The translations under genes were made by a program, and so were the position numbers. DNA of 64,000 nt. Source: Chara braunii (Eukaryota; Streptophyta; Charophyceae; Charales; Characeae). The notes under the pieces are model-generated. The model was not told where the DNA came from, made no database searches, and worked only from the letters and a program-made list of their open reading frames with translations. The stretch lies in contig BFEA01000490.1 of the NCBI GenBank assembly GCA_003427395.1, positions 632,278 through 696,277 on the forward strand, written 5' to 3'. Below, piece by piece: positions 1 to 11,034 of the stretch; the stretch's first letter is position 1, and each line of letters opens with the position of its first letter.

Positions 1-507
1 TGGAGGATTAAACAACTCACCTGGTAGAGCATGGCGTAGTTCAAGTTGGCAGTTCCTCATCGCTATTTCTAGGACAGCAATGGTAAAACCTCCTTCCCTG
101 GTGTAATTACGATGCTCTGGCTGTAGGTCGGGGGGATCAGCGAGATTAGCCAGATCAACATCAAGCTGCAGGGCAATTGCAAGGAAATCTGATGGTGTAT
201 ACAACGGCCGATTGAGAACGCGAAGGCAGCTATTAGTTGTAGTCAGACCACAGAGATTGACGGGGATCTCAGGCTGATTTTGTTGGTCAGTCATTTGTAG
301 ATCACCCGTGGGGTCTGCGCAGGGTGGTGCACAAGTATGCAGTTCATCCACATGATCTTGGTCAGCCATTTGCAAATCCCTCGTGGGGTCTACGCCATGC
401 GGGATTAAATGCAGTCCAAGCAGATCATGTTCCAGTCCCTCAGCGTTCGGGGCCACACAGGGTGGGGCACAAGTAAGCGGTTCATCCATATGATCCTGGT
501 CAGCCAT
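1..507 (-). CDS. Josephin-like (ataxin-3-type) protein, 3'-truncated by the window edge
   Basis: An uninterrupted 169-codon frame runs from an ATG at 507 to the window edge, and the frame stays open upstream to about 626, so the true start may be a spliced exon. Residues 1-78 are acidic and repetitive (MADQDH, CAPPC and DLQM recur). Residues 80-165 resemble the front half of Josephin deubiquitinases: IPVNLCG, a C-L-x-x-L-N stretch, then LYTPSDFLAIALQLD, a spacer, and GGFTIAVLEIAMRNCQLEL followed by LFN. In ataxin-3-like enzymes this part carries the catalytic cysteine and the helices that follow it. The His/Asn half would lie beyond the edge. The spacing after LC is about three residues longer than in ataxin-3, so it is unclear which Cys would be catalytic. 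The motif reading is direct; the family call is by recall of the consensus and needs a profile search. It could be a host gene or a domain of a transposon protein. Confidence 0.5.
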   Translation of the reverse strand, partial: MADQDHMDEPLTCAPPCVAPNAEGLEHDLLGLHLIPHGVDPTRDLQMADQDHVDELHTCAPPCADPTGDLQMTDQQNQPEIPVNLCGLTTTNSCLRVLNRPLYTPSDFLAIALQLDVDLANLADPPDLQPEHRNYTREGGFTIAVLEIAMRNCQLELRHALPGELFNPP

Positions 508-592
508 TTGCAAATCTCCCGTGTGGTCTATGCCTTGCGAGGTTAAATGCAGTCCGAGATGATCATGTCCCAGGCCCTCAGCGTTCGGGGCC
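285..592 (-). repeat. In-frame 138-bp coding tandem repeat
   Basis: Copies start with GGTCAGCCATTTGCAAATC at 360 and 498 (period 138 bp). A shortened copy starts at 285 (75 bp, lacking the middle part). The period is a multiple of three, so the frame of the Josephin-like ORF is preserved and the repeat encodes its acidic N-terminal region. Confidence 0.8.
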
Positions 593-693
593 ACATATGT
601 ATGTATAGCATGTGTGTATGGATTGTGCTATCTGGGGTAGTATCTCATTGTGTGTGTATGTGGTAGAGACAGGTCTATCTGGACAGGACCCCC

Positions 694-773
694 CCAAAGT
701 CCGGAACCGGACTCGAACCTGTGACCCACAGTATGAAACTGGAGGGTTCTACCACTTGTACTACCGTGGGAAG
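694..773 (-). repeat. tRNA-derived SINE head
   Basis: Read on the minus strand there is an A-box-like GGTAGTACAAGTGGTAG followed by a perfect-looking B box GGTTCGAGTCC (complement of 709-719). The arms do not fold into a clean cloverleaf, so this is a tRNA-derived SINE promoter and not a functional tRNA gene. I see nothing else in 774-1000. Confidence 0.5.
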
Positions 774-1002
774 TGGATATAATGTGTGTAGTGTCTGGAC
801 TGGGGGAGATCATCAGAGCAACCAAAGCAACCAACAACCAGCAACCAACGTGAAGACTAAACCAGCACACAACACCCATGGACTGGAACCCCTGGGTGGT
901 GCGCAGGCAGTGTCTGTAATAGTACCATGCGTCAGCCCAGGGGAGTGTGTGTCCAGCCGTGCGTCATTCTAACGCCCTGCCGGTGTCCATGCGCAAGGCT
1001 GG

Positions 1003-1120
1003 CGAGCTTTGAACCCACAACCTCATACGACAATGTGCATTTCCAACCGGTGCTCTAACCACTGAGCTAACCTCATACGACAATGTGCATTTCCAACCGG
1101 TGCCCTAACCACTGAGCTAT
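1003..1120 (-). repeat. tRNA-derived SINE head with duplicated 50-bp half
   Basis: The minus strand reads TAGCTCAGTGGTTAGAGCA (a textbook tRNA D-arm/A box) and then GTGGGTTCAAAGC (B box, complement of 1008-1016). The A-box half is tandemly duplicated with a 50-bp period (1021-1070 and 1071-1120). The anticodon arm does not pair, so a SINE head is preferred over a tRNA gene. Confidence 0.6.
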
Positions 1121-1124
1121 AAAG

Positions 1125-1345
1125 CCCAGGTTGTTGTAGAGGCTGAATTCCAGACATAAGATGGTTGCAATCATCAGTCAGCCATTGATTATCCTGACAA
1201 TTATTACTGTTGTGAGGTTACCACCCAACCCATCCCCTCATCAATGCTCCCACTATCCTACCTCAGTGCAAGTCACTCAGGACTATCATCCTACCATCTT
1301 GCAGGTTGCCTTCGGCCAAATAGCAGGCATAGGCATCAAGTCTAG
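1125..1345 (+). repeat. Dispersed repeat starting AAGCCCAGGTTGTTG, copy 1
   Basis: This family recurs at 23649, 24202 and 59084, each beginning AAGCCCAGGTT and GTAGAGG or a close variant. At 23649 and 59084 it carries the same downstream blocks (CCCGTACTCCCAC, then a conserved TCAGTG..CACTC stretch). No coding potential is visible. It may be a SINE body, because two copies start directly after T-rich runs. Confidence 0.55.
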
Positions 1346-1360
1346 GCAGGCCAGCGCCCC

Positions 1361-1390
1361 TTTTCTAAACCACTGGTACTTGGCCCATAC
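1361..1390 (+). repeat. Terminal fragment of the TTAA MITE family
   Basis: The stretch CTAAACCACTGGTACTTGGCCCA (given here with its ends at 1365-1387) matches the terminal inverted repeat of the complete element at 63549-63749. The flanking TTAA has become CTAA. Only one end is present. Confidence 0.5.
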
Positions 1391-1409
1391 CTCCGCTGCG
1401 GGTCCCTTC

Positions 1410-1411
<2 letters not shown>

Positions 1412-1446
<35 letters not shown>

Positions 1447-1560
1447 AAATGCTCCAGTCTATTCATGGGAGCAGCACGTGCTGGGAACCAGGCCCGGCGT
1501 CCCATATCGAATTGTACAAATCATTGAGAACATTTGAGATCATTTGAGATACCAGGGCCA
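1412..1560 (-). mobile_element. Short retroelement 3' tail with poly(A), minus orientation
   Basis: A T run of about 31 (1412-1442) is followed by the conserved tail block (CTATTC..GGGAGCAGCACGTGCTGG..CCCGGCGTCCC, 1451-1500) and then by a CCAGGGCCATTATCTGG block. In transposition orientation the stem-loop precedes poly(A), as at the 3' end of the LINE in this window. The same extended version occurs near 24640 and 48236. Confidence 0.6.
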
Positions 1561-1654
1561 TTATCTGGCTTCGACTGAGAACAGTCTGTGAACACGATAT
1601 GATTCAGAAAGCATGGGGAGGATCATGAATATCTAATGACCTATTAAGGAACTA

Positions 1655-2105
1655 CTCGTGCAATAGGCTGCCACAAAGGTACCCGAAGGCATTCAAACAG
1701 ACCTACTAAATCCAGGATTGATCTTATTCTAGCCTCTGAAGATCTTCATGGAGGGCTCCAATTCGCATGTATCCTACCAAGAAGTCCATTTCCAGGCCTT
1801 GATCACGCAATGTGCATGGCGGTTTTCTCCTTCCAAAAGAAACCGGATCAAGGTAAGGGGTTCTATTAACTTAATACTTCACACCTCAAGGACCAGGATT
1901 TTCTACAATATCTCAAGGATGTATGAGAATTCTGGAGAAAACAGAGAGTTCACATCGACAATGACATTACGTGGTTCAACAACGGTCTAGTCTTCCTAGG
2001 TCGTAAATGCAATGAGTACTCTAAAGCCGTGGCAAAGCTAAGACATCAAAAAGAAACTGAAATCCTGGAAAGAATTCAAGAACTACAAGAAACAGAAATA
2101 AACCC
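1655..2105 (+). pseudogene. LINE ORF2 fragment (endonuclease C-terminus)
   Basis: Translation in shifting frames gives ..RSTIDLIL.., PGLDHAMCMAVFS and WFNNGL-F-GRKCNEYSK. These match the LINE ORF2 segment at 42990-43330 of this window block by block (TIDLIL = endonuclease S-x-IDL motif; LDHAM = terminal SDH-like motif). Several frameshifts and an in-frame TGA are present. It is a short dead copy of a related but not identical LINE, and it ends at the left border of the LTR-like repeat. Confidence 0.75.
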
Positions 2106-2932
2106 ATTCCAACAACTGGTTAAGAGAGCTATTTAATCGCGCAGTCGAAATTTATGGCGTGCATGCATGCGTGAAGAACACCGAATTGCAAGGACTTAGG
2201 AAAAAGATCAGGAGAGGGAGCGCCTACGTTCTGCATGGCCAGATCGCGACGTGGGGGACTTTGCCTCTCTCCACGCGTCGATCCGATCATGCAGTCCACG
2301 GGCTGGCTAGACACAACAAGAAGAAACGAAGGCGGGAAAGACGAAGCACAAGAAGAAAGGATACAGTTACAATGGCGCCCGCCCAAAATTACAGTTAGAC
2401 ACACGATTAAAGGCGCCGACTAATCAGAGGTCCATTGTTGCCGCACAGAGAAACGCGTAAACAAAAAGCGCTGCGTGGCAAAGGAAAATGCTAATTGCAA
2501 AATTTCTAAACTCCTATCTAATGCAGAAAAAGCGAAAAACACAAATCCCGAAAAGAAAGTTTGAAATTCCGAGAGCCATAGTGGCTCGACAAGGTTCGGA
2601 AAAGAATTTCAAAAAGATCGAAGCAAAATCCCCGCGCGATGTCCGCGCCTAAAAGTCAAAAACCGGAACAAAAGAAGCGACGTCAACATTTATTAATTGC
2701 GCGTACGGCGGCGCGCCACTCACACAGCCAATCAACCAATCGATCGTCCCGAGGCCCGCCCGGGCCGGAACCCAATCATCCAAAAAGACGACGAAAAAGG
2801 AGGAAGAAGTGAGGACACTGATGCAATTTCCCTTCCATCCCAATCTCCCGTAGTTGGCCCATCCTTCCCAGCTTAGGACCCCTCGTTCCTACGGCGCAGA
2901 AAATCGCGCAGTGTAGAAATCGGTTCGTCACA
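2106..2932 (-). repeat. LTR-like 827-bp repeat, copy 1
   Basis: It matches 21706-22532 with a constant offset of 19,600, the same length and roughly 93-94% identity by eye. The core starts TGG at 2117 and ends CACA at 2932. On the minus strand it carries a TATA-like TATAAAT in the second copy (TATAAAT changed here) near the transcription-start side. A third, shorter relative lies at about 25085-25500 on the plus strand. A matching target-site duplication is not visible, so this is either the 3' LTR of the minus-strand Ty3 element, a solo LTR, or a dispersed repeat. Confidence 0.6.
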
Positions 2933-3181
2933 TATGTGACGCCCAGGGGGTTCCAACCTTAAGCAAGCTCCTGCTTGCTTGAATCTTGACACGTGTCGAT
3001 CTCTCTAATTGATCGACATGCAGAGCTGTCTACATTGCCACTTACCGCGCGAAGGAGTGTGGTCCTCATCCAATCGTGGCATACGGGCTCTGTCCTACAA
3101 ATTCCTCAGGAGGGCTCTTGTCAATCCAAGGAGGGGATTATTTGTGTCATCGTCGTGGCACGCACACCAATCATCCGAGTA

Positions 3182-5365
3182 TCAATGTCCAGTGGGGAGG
3201 GGAAAAGGAAGACGATACATGGGGGCATGGTGAGGGGGAGGGTTAATCGAAAGCGGGGGTAAGAATCGTTCCACCTGGGCTACTGTTTTCGGGAGCTCCT
3301 CGTAACGGACGATACGATGGAAGCGGCGGAAGCGATTGCCAGTGTGAGGGAGGGAGGCAAGGTAATCGGGGTACAAGGTTGTGAAGGTGCGGAAGAGTGC
3401 CGCGCGGAAATGGTCGTGGTCCTCGCATGCGGGGATAGTCCCCGTAATCATGCAGTAAACTTCGACGATATTGTGGCCTCGCGACGTGGCGCTAAGGAGA
3501 AGGGTGTGAAGGCAGAAATCGGGGAGGGCGCACCGGGTCGAGGGATGGGGGTGGACAGTAACAACGAGGCAAGTAGCGTAGAAGAATCGGAAGGTATCGA
3601 TGGGGAAGGGGTTATGGGGGAAGGTGACGCGAGTGGTGATCTGGCGGAGGGTGAGATGATCAAGGGGACGGCGGGATAACGACCGCGGACAAAGCCCGAT
3701 GGCCCGCATCAGTACGGGCTCGAACTGATGGACGGTCGGAGGTGGAGGGGGAGGGGGATCGACTTTGTCGCCGCCCTGCCGGTGCGCTCGAAGTCTCGAC
3801 CTGTTCTCCATCTTCAGTTTTAGATGGCTCGGGATCGCGGGCCGGATCGTCGGTGATCGACAAATTTGTCGTGCTGGCGAACTCCAGCTGTCGTTTCCCG
3901 GCCTCAATCTCTTCCCTCTTGCGCGCCGCCTCGGGATCTTCCGCTTGAGTGGTCGCCTGCTTTGCTTCCTCTGCCGCGATCTCCCACTCAGACTCCTCCA
4001 GCTCCAGTTTCTCCTCTTCTTCCTCGTTTTCTTCCTCCTCCTCACTCTGCTCTTCCTCACTGTAACTGCCTTCCTCCGGGGTTTCTTCCTCCTCGTCCTC
4101 TTCAGCGGCTTCTTCTTCTTCTTCAGCGCTTTCTTCTTCGATTGCTACTTCTTCATCCTCGGAGACCGCTCAATCCTGGAAGAAGGTGAGATCGATGATC
4201 TCTCGTGAATGCAAATAGTCTCTTTGTGATGGCGGGTTGCGGCCGCTTCCCGGCTCCTCCAAGCACGCCGGCCACTGAAGATACGGCGTCAGCGTCCATG
4301 TGAGGACGTGCGGGACCAGGCTCTCGTCACTCTGCGAGACGATCTCAAGGGAGAGATCGTCAGCCAACTGCGCAAGGGGGATCATGAGCTCCTGCGCGAT
4401 CAGCTGGCGATGGTCGGGCCGTACCGATCCGAAGAGGAAACCGAGAAGATCGCCCTCCACGTTTGTTCTCCAGGCCTGGATGATCATCAACTCCAAGTAC
4501 TCAAACCACTCGTGGTGTTCCTCGTCCCTTGTCCATGTAAGCCTCACTCCGACCAGACACACCGAAAGATCAACGAAGTGCTCACGCCACAACCGCCACT
4601 GCCTTGGATCGAGAAGGGGGACAACGAGCGGCTCCAGACAAAAGGAGAAGCGAGGGTGGACACCGGACTGCAAGAAGGTGGGAAAGAGAGATGGGAGAGT
4701 GAAAGTGGAGAGTTGGGAATGGTTTATTGGGGACGTTGAAAAGGGACCAGTTCGGGAAGGACCACCGCAGGCTCGTGCTGGAACGCTCGACTCCCGTCGA
4801 GGTCGATGCCGTCCGTAAAGACAAGATTGTCCCCGCGGCGCGTGAGCCAGTGGTTCCACTCAACTACCAACTGCTGTCCCCACTGTCGTAACGACGTCCG
4901 GATGGCCGTATGTTGTAGCGCACTGACCGTGCTGATGTCTTCGCTGAAACCGACGACTGTGGACACGTGGCTTATCCCGGGGACTGAACGCCGATGTACA
5001 GCCACTGCCTCTGCTAACACGACCGCCTGAGGACTGCCCGCGAATCGGAACTTGGTCGCTGCGTACACCCCCGAAGTGCAGAAAAATTGCGCAAGTCGTA
5101 GAAAATCCAGATTGAACCGTGGATGATGAACCTGCCGGATCGCTGAGATGTAGCCTTTGGTGCGAGCAGATGATCGCCGAGAGCTCGCTCCGTAAGAAAA
5201 CTCATGGCGATGGTGGCGGGGACATAGTAGGGGAAATGGCGAGAGATGCAGGGGAGGAAGAAAGCGATGGCGAGTCGTCGTCTTCCTCAGCAGCCAAGGA
5301 TGAGAAAGAAGGTGCAGAGGATGGGGAGGAAGGGAGGGGACATAGGTAAGACACGTGGCGAACAA
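3182..5365 (-). pseudogene. Unknown multi-segment protein family U1, copy A
   Basis: I do not recognise this family. Four segments read in order on the minus strand, each with a counterpart in copy B (6560-8042): an N-terminal block (about 5200-5000, ..LDFLRLAQ..SP..VVLAEAV..HRRSVPG); a W/E-rich block (about 4960-4760, EWNHWLTRRGDNLVFTDGID); a conserved middle domain (about 4680-4400, LWREHFVDLSV..RDEEHHEWFEYL..LLGFLFG); and a C-terminal domain (about 3700-3240, TTRVTFPHN..FRFFYATCL..HFRAALFRTFTTLYPDYL). A Glu-rich tract of about 110 residues (4170-3800) separates the last two. A likely intron ends at a pyrimidine-rich CTTGCAG near 4680. One TGA (about 4170) interrupts the frame just before the acidic tract, and the frame shifts before the C-terminal domain, so this copy is probably damaged. 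Structure and orientation are inferred from the match to copy B. Confidence 0.45.
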
Positions 5366-6422
5366 TCGGCCACGCCGATCAGCTTCCCGAGACTTCCGGC
5401 ATGAGGCGCACGGTGTTCACTCCGTTCGGTCCAAGCTCGATCACTCAAAATCGCCTGAAGAATCGTGGCGCTAGCTTACCTTGGCGAGCACATTTCCTCA
5501 CCTGCACCAAGTCCCCTAATTTGTACTGGGGCCGCGGACCCGCTGTCGAGCGCATCGGCCCTCGCGTGAAAACGAGGGCCCTCCCGACCATGTCACGCAG
5601 GAGAAAAACCAAATAACAAAAAGAGAGACAACTCGGAAGCGACACATAATTAAACCCGCGAGCCGCCGAGATGGGTGCGTGGTCACGTCGATCCTTCGCC
5701 GCTCTGGCCGGGTGCGCCAGCTGTACATCCCACGGTCCCCTACGACAGGATAGGTTTCCGCGGGGCATGAGCTTCTCTTCCCTAAGGGGTTGTCACCACC
5801 CTTAGGGGCGTATCCCTACCGAGCTACCGATCCACGTGCGAAAGCTTTTAAATGCGATCACAGAGGTGAATCAGCCGAGGGCGTTTGCTCGTACGCTGTA
5901 GTATAGGTATACGTGATCAAACGCTTGTTGGACCCGGACGTCATCCGTCACTTAGGGCGCTGATCTCCTAAGGATGGAGCGTACGCCGGTTGACTAGAGC
6001 AATTTTTAATCAAGTATAAAGACAAACAACAATTTCACCCTAGTCCTTTGCTTTCAGTTTCTACATACAAACATAGATATATCTATAATTTATTCAGACA
6101 AAAATCACAAAACAATACATATAAAGTTATTCTTTCAATCTTCCAACTTGACAATTATAACACAACTTTTTGATAGGTTTTGGTCTGATGAAAACAGCTC
6201 TTGCTTATGGTTTTTCTTCTCGTTGTTAATATAGCAAGCTTATTTTATTAGTCGACGTTTAAATTTATTTGCCTTTCAAGATCATATTTCAGAAGTCTTC
6301 GGCTTACTTTTATTAACTTTTTCCTTACCTATATATTTACCCCTCAATGCCAGAGCATGATAGTGAAATCATCGGGGTAGTCCGAATACTATCCATCCGA
6401 CGGTCCTAACTACGTAAAATAT

Positions 6423-6453
<31 letters not shown>

Positions 6454-6559
6454 TTTTTTAGATTACCTCGTGAAGTCATAATCATATGACTTCCTTGACA
6501 GGATTGGCTTATGCAAAGAGGTTTTCTAGAATCTTAGTAAGATTTCCAGAAAGCGGCGT
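5366..6559. other. No gene seen; AT-rich spacer
   Basis: I see no supported gene. Short frames here have no conserved motif. From about 6000 the base composition becomes strongly AT-rich and includes a TTTA microsatellite. Confidence 0.6.
6420..6460. repeat. (TTTA)n microsatellite
   Basis: About ten TTTA units in a row, followed by a T run. Confidence 0.95.
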
Positions 6560-8042
6560 CTAACCCTGGTATATCTGTCGTCCTCCACGCACCTGCGTCT
6601 CCAGCAAATCCAAACACGCACGCTCGTCGTCGTCAAGTACCAGGGTTGTCGCTCGCCCTCTTCGCATGACTCTAAAAATCTGAGTACCATACAGGGAGGT
6701 CATCCGTGAGGCTAGTCTCCACACTATGACTCTGAAAGGCCGACTGAGTCCAAACAAGTGTCTGGTCACCGTATCCCGGATCCGGATGACGCCGAAACGT
6801 CTGCCGGACGAGGTAATCGTGATACTCACAATGACTCGTGAGAGACATTGGAGATTACTCGCGCGATGGAAATACAAGGTATATCCAAAAAACTCATCTT
6901 GAGTCTGGGCCGTATTTGCCCGGAAATTCGCGCGAGTAGTGGAAAAAAATCCCTCGCCGTTGCGTAGTCGCCCGATGAAGCCAATCCATGCAGTAGGAGA
7001 ATCGTCTTGAACCCGTAAAAGTTGCTCTGCTTCTCTGATAAGATCGACCTCATGTGTATCACGAACCAGCAGATACCTCGGGATTGTCAAGTCTCGTCGT
7101 GCTTCAGGCATCTGCATATCAGAACGAATGCAAATTAGTCGCGTAAAAAGTCCTCGAGTTCTTCAGCTTCATCTTCCAAATTATCATCATATAATGCTTC
7201 GGCTCCTATAATAGCGAACATATTGGCACGTATCCACTCTGCGTAGTATATGCCAAGGAACGGGCCTTGTTGCTCATTTAGCCAAAGGACGTAACGAATA
7301 AACGCCAACCTTATTTCAGGGATCTCGTCCACCCGTGGATTGAGTTCGTATGGCTGCAATACCACCAAGTTCATACTAACGAAGTGACGTTCACGCAATG
7401 GCGGCGTGAACTCGTAGTGAAGAACATCCAAGTCGGTCGGTCTCCTGAAAATAAGCCGTGTGGGGGTCTTTGCGCGCTACCATCCCAAAACCGCGGAATG
7501 TCCTCCTCAGAGTACAGCTCTGACGGATTGTAAACAAGTTGGTCTATCCTCTCTACCCTTACTCCATTACGTCTCTGGAGCTCGACCCTTTCAGCCGCCG
7601 AATCAAGGTCGTAGAAAAGCAACAAGTTTATGGATCCCATAGCCATCTGAAAGAAAAAGGAAGACAGATTTGATCAAGTTAAAACTAAGTATCACTAAAA
7701 CATTTGTCTTCCTTCTGGCACGTGCTTCTTATGGCACGACCAGCCACGTCTGGAGCGTCTAAATACACCCCGTTTGGCTAGTAGGACACGAACTGGGCTG
7801 TTTGTGGCACCAGTTTCCCATACATCAGTGACTCCTAAAATGACCACCAAAGGAATGCTATGACAGTTCCTCCTTACGTAAGGCACCAAGAACCTTAAGT
7901 CCGTCCGTGCAGACACTTTTGTCCATTCCCCTAGGAGGTGGTCTGGGATACTCCTCCTCCTCGCTCGAGCACAAGACTCGGATCTCAGAAGTCGGGCCGT
8001 CTCCACCGAATCGGCATGGTACCCCCCCGCAAAGCGGTCCAC
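6560..8042 (-). CDS. Unknown multi-segment protein family U1, copy B
   Basis: Four consecutive minus-strand open segments (8042-7695, 7646-7440, about 7440-7135, 7117-6560) correspond in order to the four segments of copy A. Segment 1: LRFLVPYV..SPVRVLLAKRGV-RRSRRG. Segment 2: ERVELQRRNGVRVERIDQLVYNPSE. Segment 3: LRERHFVSMNLVV..FLGIYYAEW, ending in a short acidic stretch (EDEAEELEDF). Segment 4: FSTTRANFRAN..FFGYTLYFHR..PFRVIVWRLASRMTSLYG. The joints carry plausible acceptors, for example TTATTTTCAG just before segment 3. There are no internal stops in the segments, so this is the better preserved copy. There is no signal peptide, membrane segment or known catalytic motif. It could be a spliced host gene of about 380 residues or accessory coding sequence of a large retroelement. 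Confidence 0.45.
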
Positions 8043-8959
8043 TCTGAGTCGATAACAGGGCCGGCCCCTAAGGCAACGAACCCCCGCCCCAGATGCCTCC
8101 TAGAAGAAAGGAAAGACACCTACCCAGCGGACGAGCAAATTCTTGCCACCTGACGTCAAGAGTAACTTAGACGAAATAAAGAAAGGACACAGAAGAGAAA
8201 GTCATTCAGACAGACGGGCATAGACAAAGAGGTCATTCAGGCAAGAATAGGTGACCTTGGGAGAAAATCTATGTCCATCCAGGTTTCTCTTCTTTGTGGT
8301 CGCTTATTTTTCGTCGTCTTCTTTTCACTTTAATTTACACACATCCATAAGCATAGAGATGAGAAGACAATCATCTTTTCACCATCATCACCATCATCCA
8401 TTTTAGCCCACACGCCGTACCTGCAATCAAAACCCGACGACACACAGACCAACATGCATTCCTTTACCATTGTCAGACTCCCTGTCATACACGCAAACGC
8501 ACACATTCTCTTCCCTTTTTCAATGAACATTAAGTAAGAACAGGTCAAAGCAAGTGTGGGTTCACTTAGGTGTGAAGGGAACTGAGTCAATTTAACTGAC
8601 CTTGAGTGAAGTTTTAACGGTACACCCACGAAGACCGTATAAAATTTACGCTCTCCTGACGCGTAGGTTGTTGTACCCAGTCGTAACCAAAGTGATCAAC
8701 ACTACTCTCTTGTGATGACCGCCTCCCAGGACACCCTCTCTGTACTCAATCACTTTCCAATAATCCTTGCGGCGTTTTCTAGTTACTGCCTTTTGCGTCC
8801 AAAGTACGGCGTCTCCCCGGTGTCACCCTCACGCCACTTCAAAATGAAACTACCGCTTTGACGCACCTCCACTGTGTCAACGTCCCACCTCCACTTAGTG
8901 CACAAATATTGTCGTTACTGTCATAAAATAGTGTCGTCACTACAAGAATATGATACTGA
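8043..8959. other. No gene seen
   Basis: Only short overlapping frames on both strands with no recognisable motif. I can assign nothing. Confidence 0.5.
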
Positions 8960-9330
8960 CGCCGCAAAAAAAAAATCCAACAGCGTTCCCGCACTACCGT
9001 TGAAAAAAAAACAGAACCGCCGCCGCATCAATCCGGCAGCACTTCCGCACCACCGCTGAAAAAATCAGTACCGCCGCCGCAACAATCCGGCAGAGCTTCC
9101 GCACCACCGCAAATAAAACTCGTGCCGCCGCTGCAGAATTTTGGCAGCACTTCCGTACTACCGCAGTAAAAACTTGTGCCGCCGCTGCAGAATTTCGCCA
9201 ACACTTCCGTACTACCGCAGTAAAACCCGTGCCGCCGCTGCAGAATTTCGGCAGCACTTCTGTACTACCGCAGTAAAACCCGGGGCCGTCGCTGTAAAAT
9301 TTCGACAGCACTTCCCCACTATAGTGGGAA
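8960..9330. repeat. Minisatellite, about seven units of 51-57 bp
   Basis: Each unit contains CCGCCGC, a short AT stretch, GGCAGCACTTCCG(C/T)AC and (C/T)ACCGCAGTAAAA. The last four units are the most alike (CCGCCGCTGCAGAATTTCG core). Because the usual unit length is close to a multiple of three, the minus strand stays open and reads repeats such as AVVRKCC-NSAAAA. The composition argues that this is a by-product and not a protein. Confidence 0.85.
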
Positions 9331-10769
9331 AATTGCAAGCCAAAATTAGTAAAATTTGGGCCCCAGGCCCAAGTCCCACAGCGCCGCACTGCCGCAGTCC
9401 CGCAGTACTACTGGGCCTGTCCCGTGGGACCAGCACCAGCCAGAGGTGAGGGGAGCAGAGTGCTCCGTGCCTTGGCTATGGCTGTCCAGTCCTCCTCCTT
9501 GCGCTCCTCTGCAGTCCTCCAGCCACTCCTCACGTTGCCTAAAGCAGCAGCTCCAGCAGCTAGCACTCAAGTGTGCTCGTCACACACTGGCAGCACGAGT
9601 GCAATTGTGTGGCAGCTGGAGGGCAGCTGCCTTTTTTATATTGGTTGAGGAGGGTTGGACGTCACTCAAGCCCCCAGGCAAAATTGCGGGCTCACTGTGA
9701 GCCCTAGATCTGCCAAGATCTAGGGTAGACTGTGGCCGCACCACAGCCACAGCCTTAGTGTGGGGCAGTTTCTTTAACTGCCCTATTTTATTTTTCTTTT
9801 CTTTTTCCCAGCTATCTCGGAATCTGACGAGATAGCTGGGTTCCTGCCATTTTCAAAAGTGTTTTTCTTTTCTTTTTCTAATAAGGGGTTGGAGAGATAC
9901 AGACCCTTACAGTTTGATGTATCTGGACCCATTTTCCAGGGCAGATACATCGAGGACAAGGTTGTACCTAGCCTTTTCCTTAGTGGCCTTTAAATTTTCA
10001 GGCTCCCTGCAAAAACGGGAGCCTGACAGTTACCTCTGGTAGCTTGTGCTAGAGGTAGCACCACGTGAGGACAAGTGTCCTCACACGAATAAAGGAAGGA
10101 AAAGAAATAAAAAACTAACTACTAATTTTCATTGTTCCTGGCTCTTACCTCAGGCAGGTGCATGCTGTTGCATGCAACAACCTTCCACCTTTTGCTCTGC
10201 CCTCCCCTGAAAACGAGGAGGGCAGTTGCCAGTTTAGGAGGAGTAGGACCTCCTCCTCCCAACTCTCACGTCCCTCCTCCCTCTCTCTCCAACTCCTCCC
10301 TCAGTCCTTGCGCTGTGGGCCGCGAGATCCTAGATCTCGCGGCCACGAATAATCGTGGTTATCTAAGTGGGAGGCTGGGTTTGCTCCCACACTGCCTGAA
10401 AAAGGCTATTCTTTTCGTTTCTGTTTCCACGAGGCAGTTGCCTCGTTTTCCTTTTCCCTTTTTTTTTTTTTTTTACAGTTTATTTCATTTTATCCCTTCC
10501 CCGTTTTTAGTCTTGCTGGCTGTGTCCCAACGGTCGCGAACGGAAAGGGAGGAACTCGAAGAGAAAAAGAAAAAGAAAAGAAACAACTGCAAACAACACA
10601 AAAAAAAACTTACCTAAGGTTGGGTCTGCTGCTCGTTTTTCTTCGATCGAATGGGTGCAGACCCTGAAATCATCTGCATGGAGGAGAAAGGCAACATGTG
10701 GGTGTATATTTTCATGTTCTAGTGGAAGATTCATTCGGTTTTGCTAATCCTGTAGTTGGGGCCAACCAC

Positions 10770-10824
10770 AGATAGGTACGTAGGTAGGTAGGTAGGTAGG
10801 TACCCTTCCTCTCTCTCTCTCTTT

Positions 10825-10902
<78 letters not shown>

Positions 10903-10903
10903 N

Positions 10904-10991
<88 letters not shown>
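10770..10991. repeat. (GGTA)n and long (CT)n microsatellites
   Basis: GTAGGTAGGTAGG units at about 10773-10801 are followed by about 180 bp of CT dinucleotides (10807-10991) with one unresolved N at 10903. The length is probably collapsed or estimated in the assembly. Confidence 0.95.
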
Positions 10992-10995
<4 letters not shown>

Positions 10996-11034
10996 CTCTA
11001 CCTGGACACTATCGGTGCCAGGTTCAGGCGCATA

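Noticed and set aside
1003-1120. Functional tRNA gene
   Set aside because: A and B boxes are good but the anticodon and acceptor arms do not pair and the A-box half is duplicated.
8960-9330. Possible CRISPR-like array
   Set aside because: Units are contiguous and degenerate with no unique spacers, and the genome is eukaryotic.
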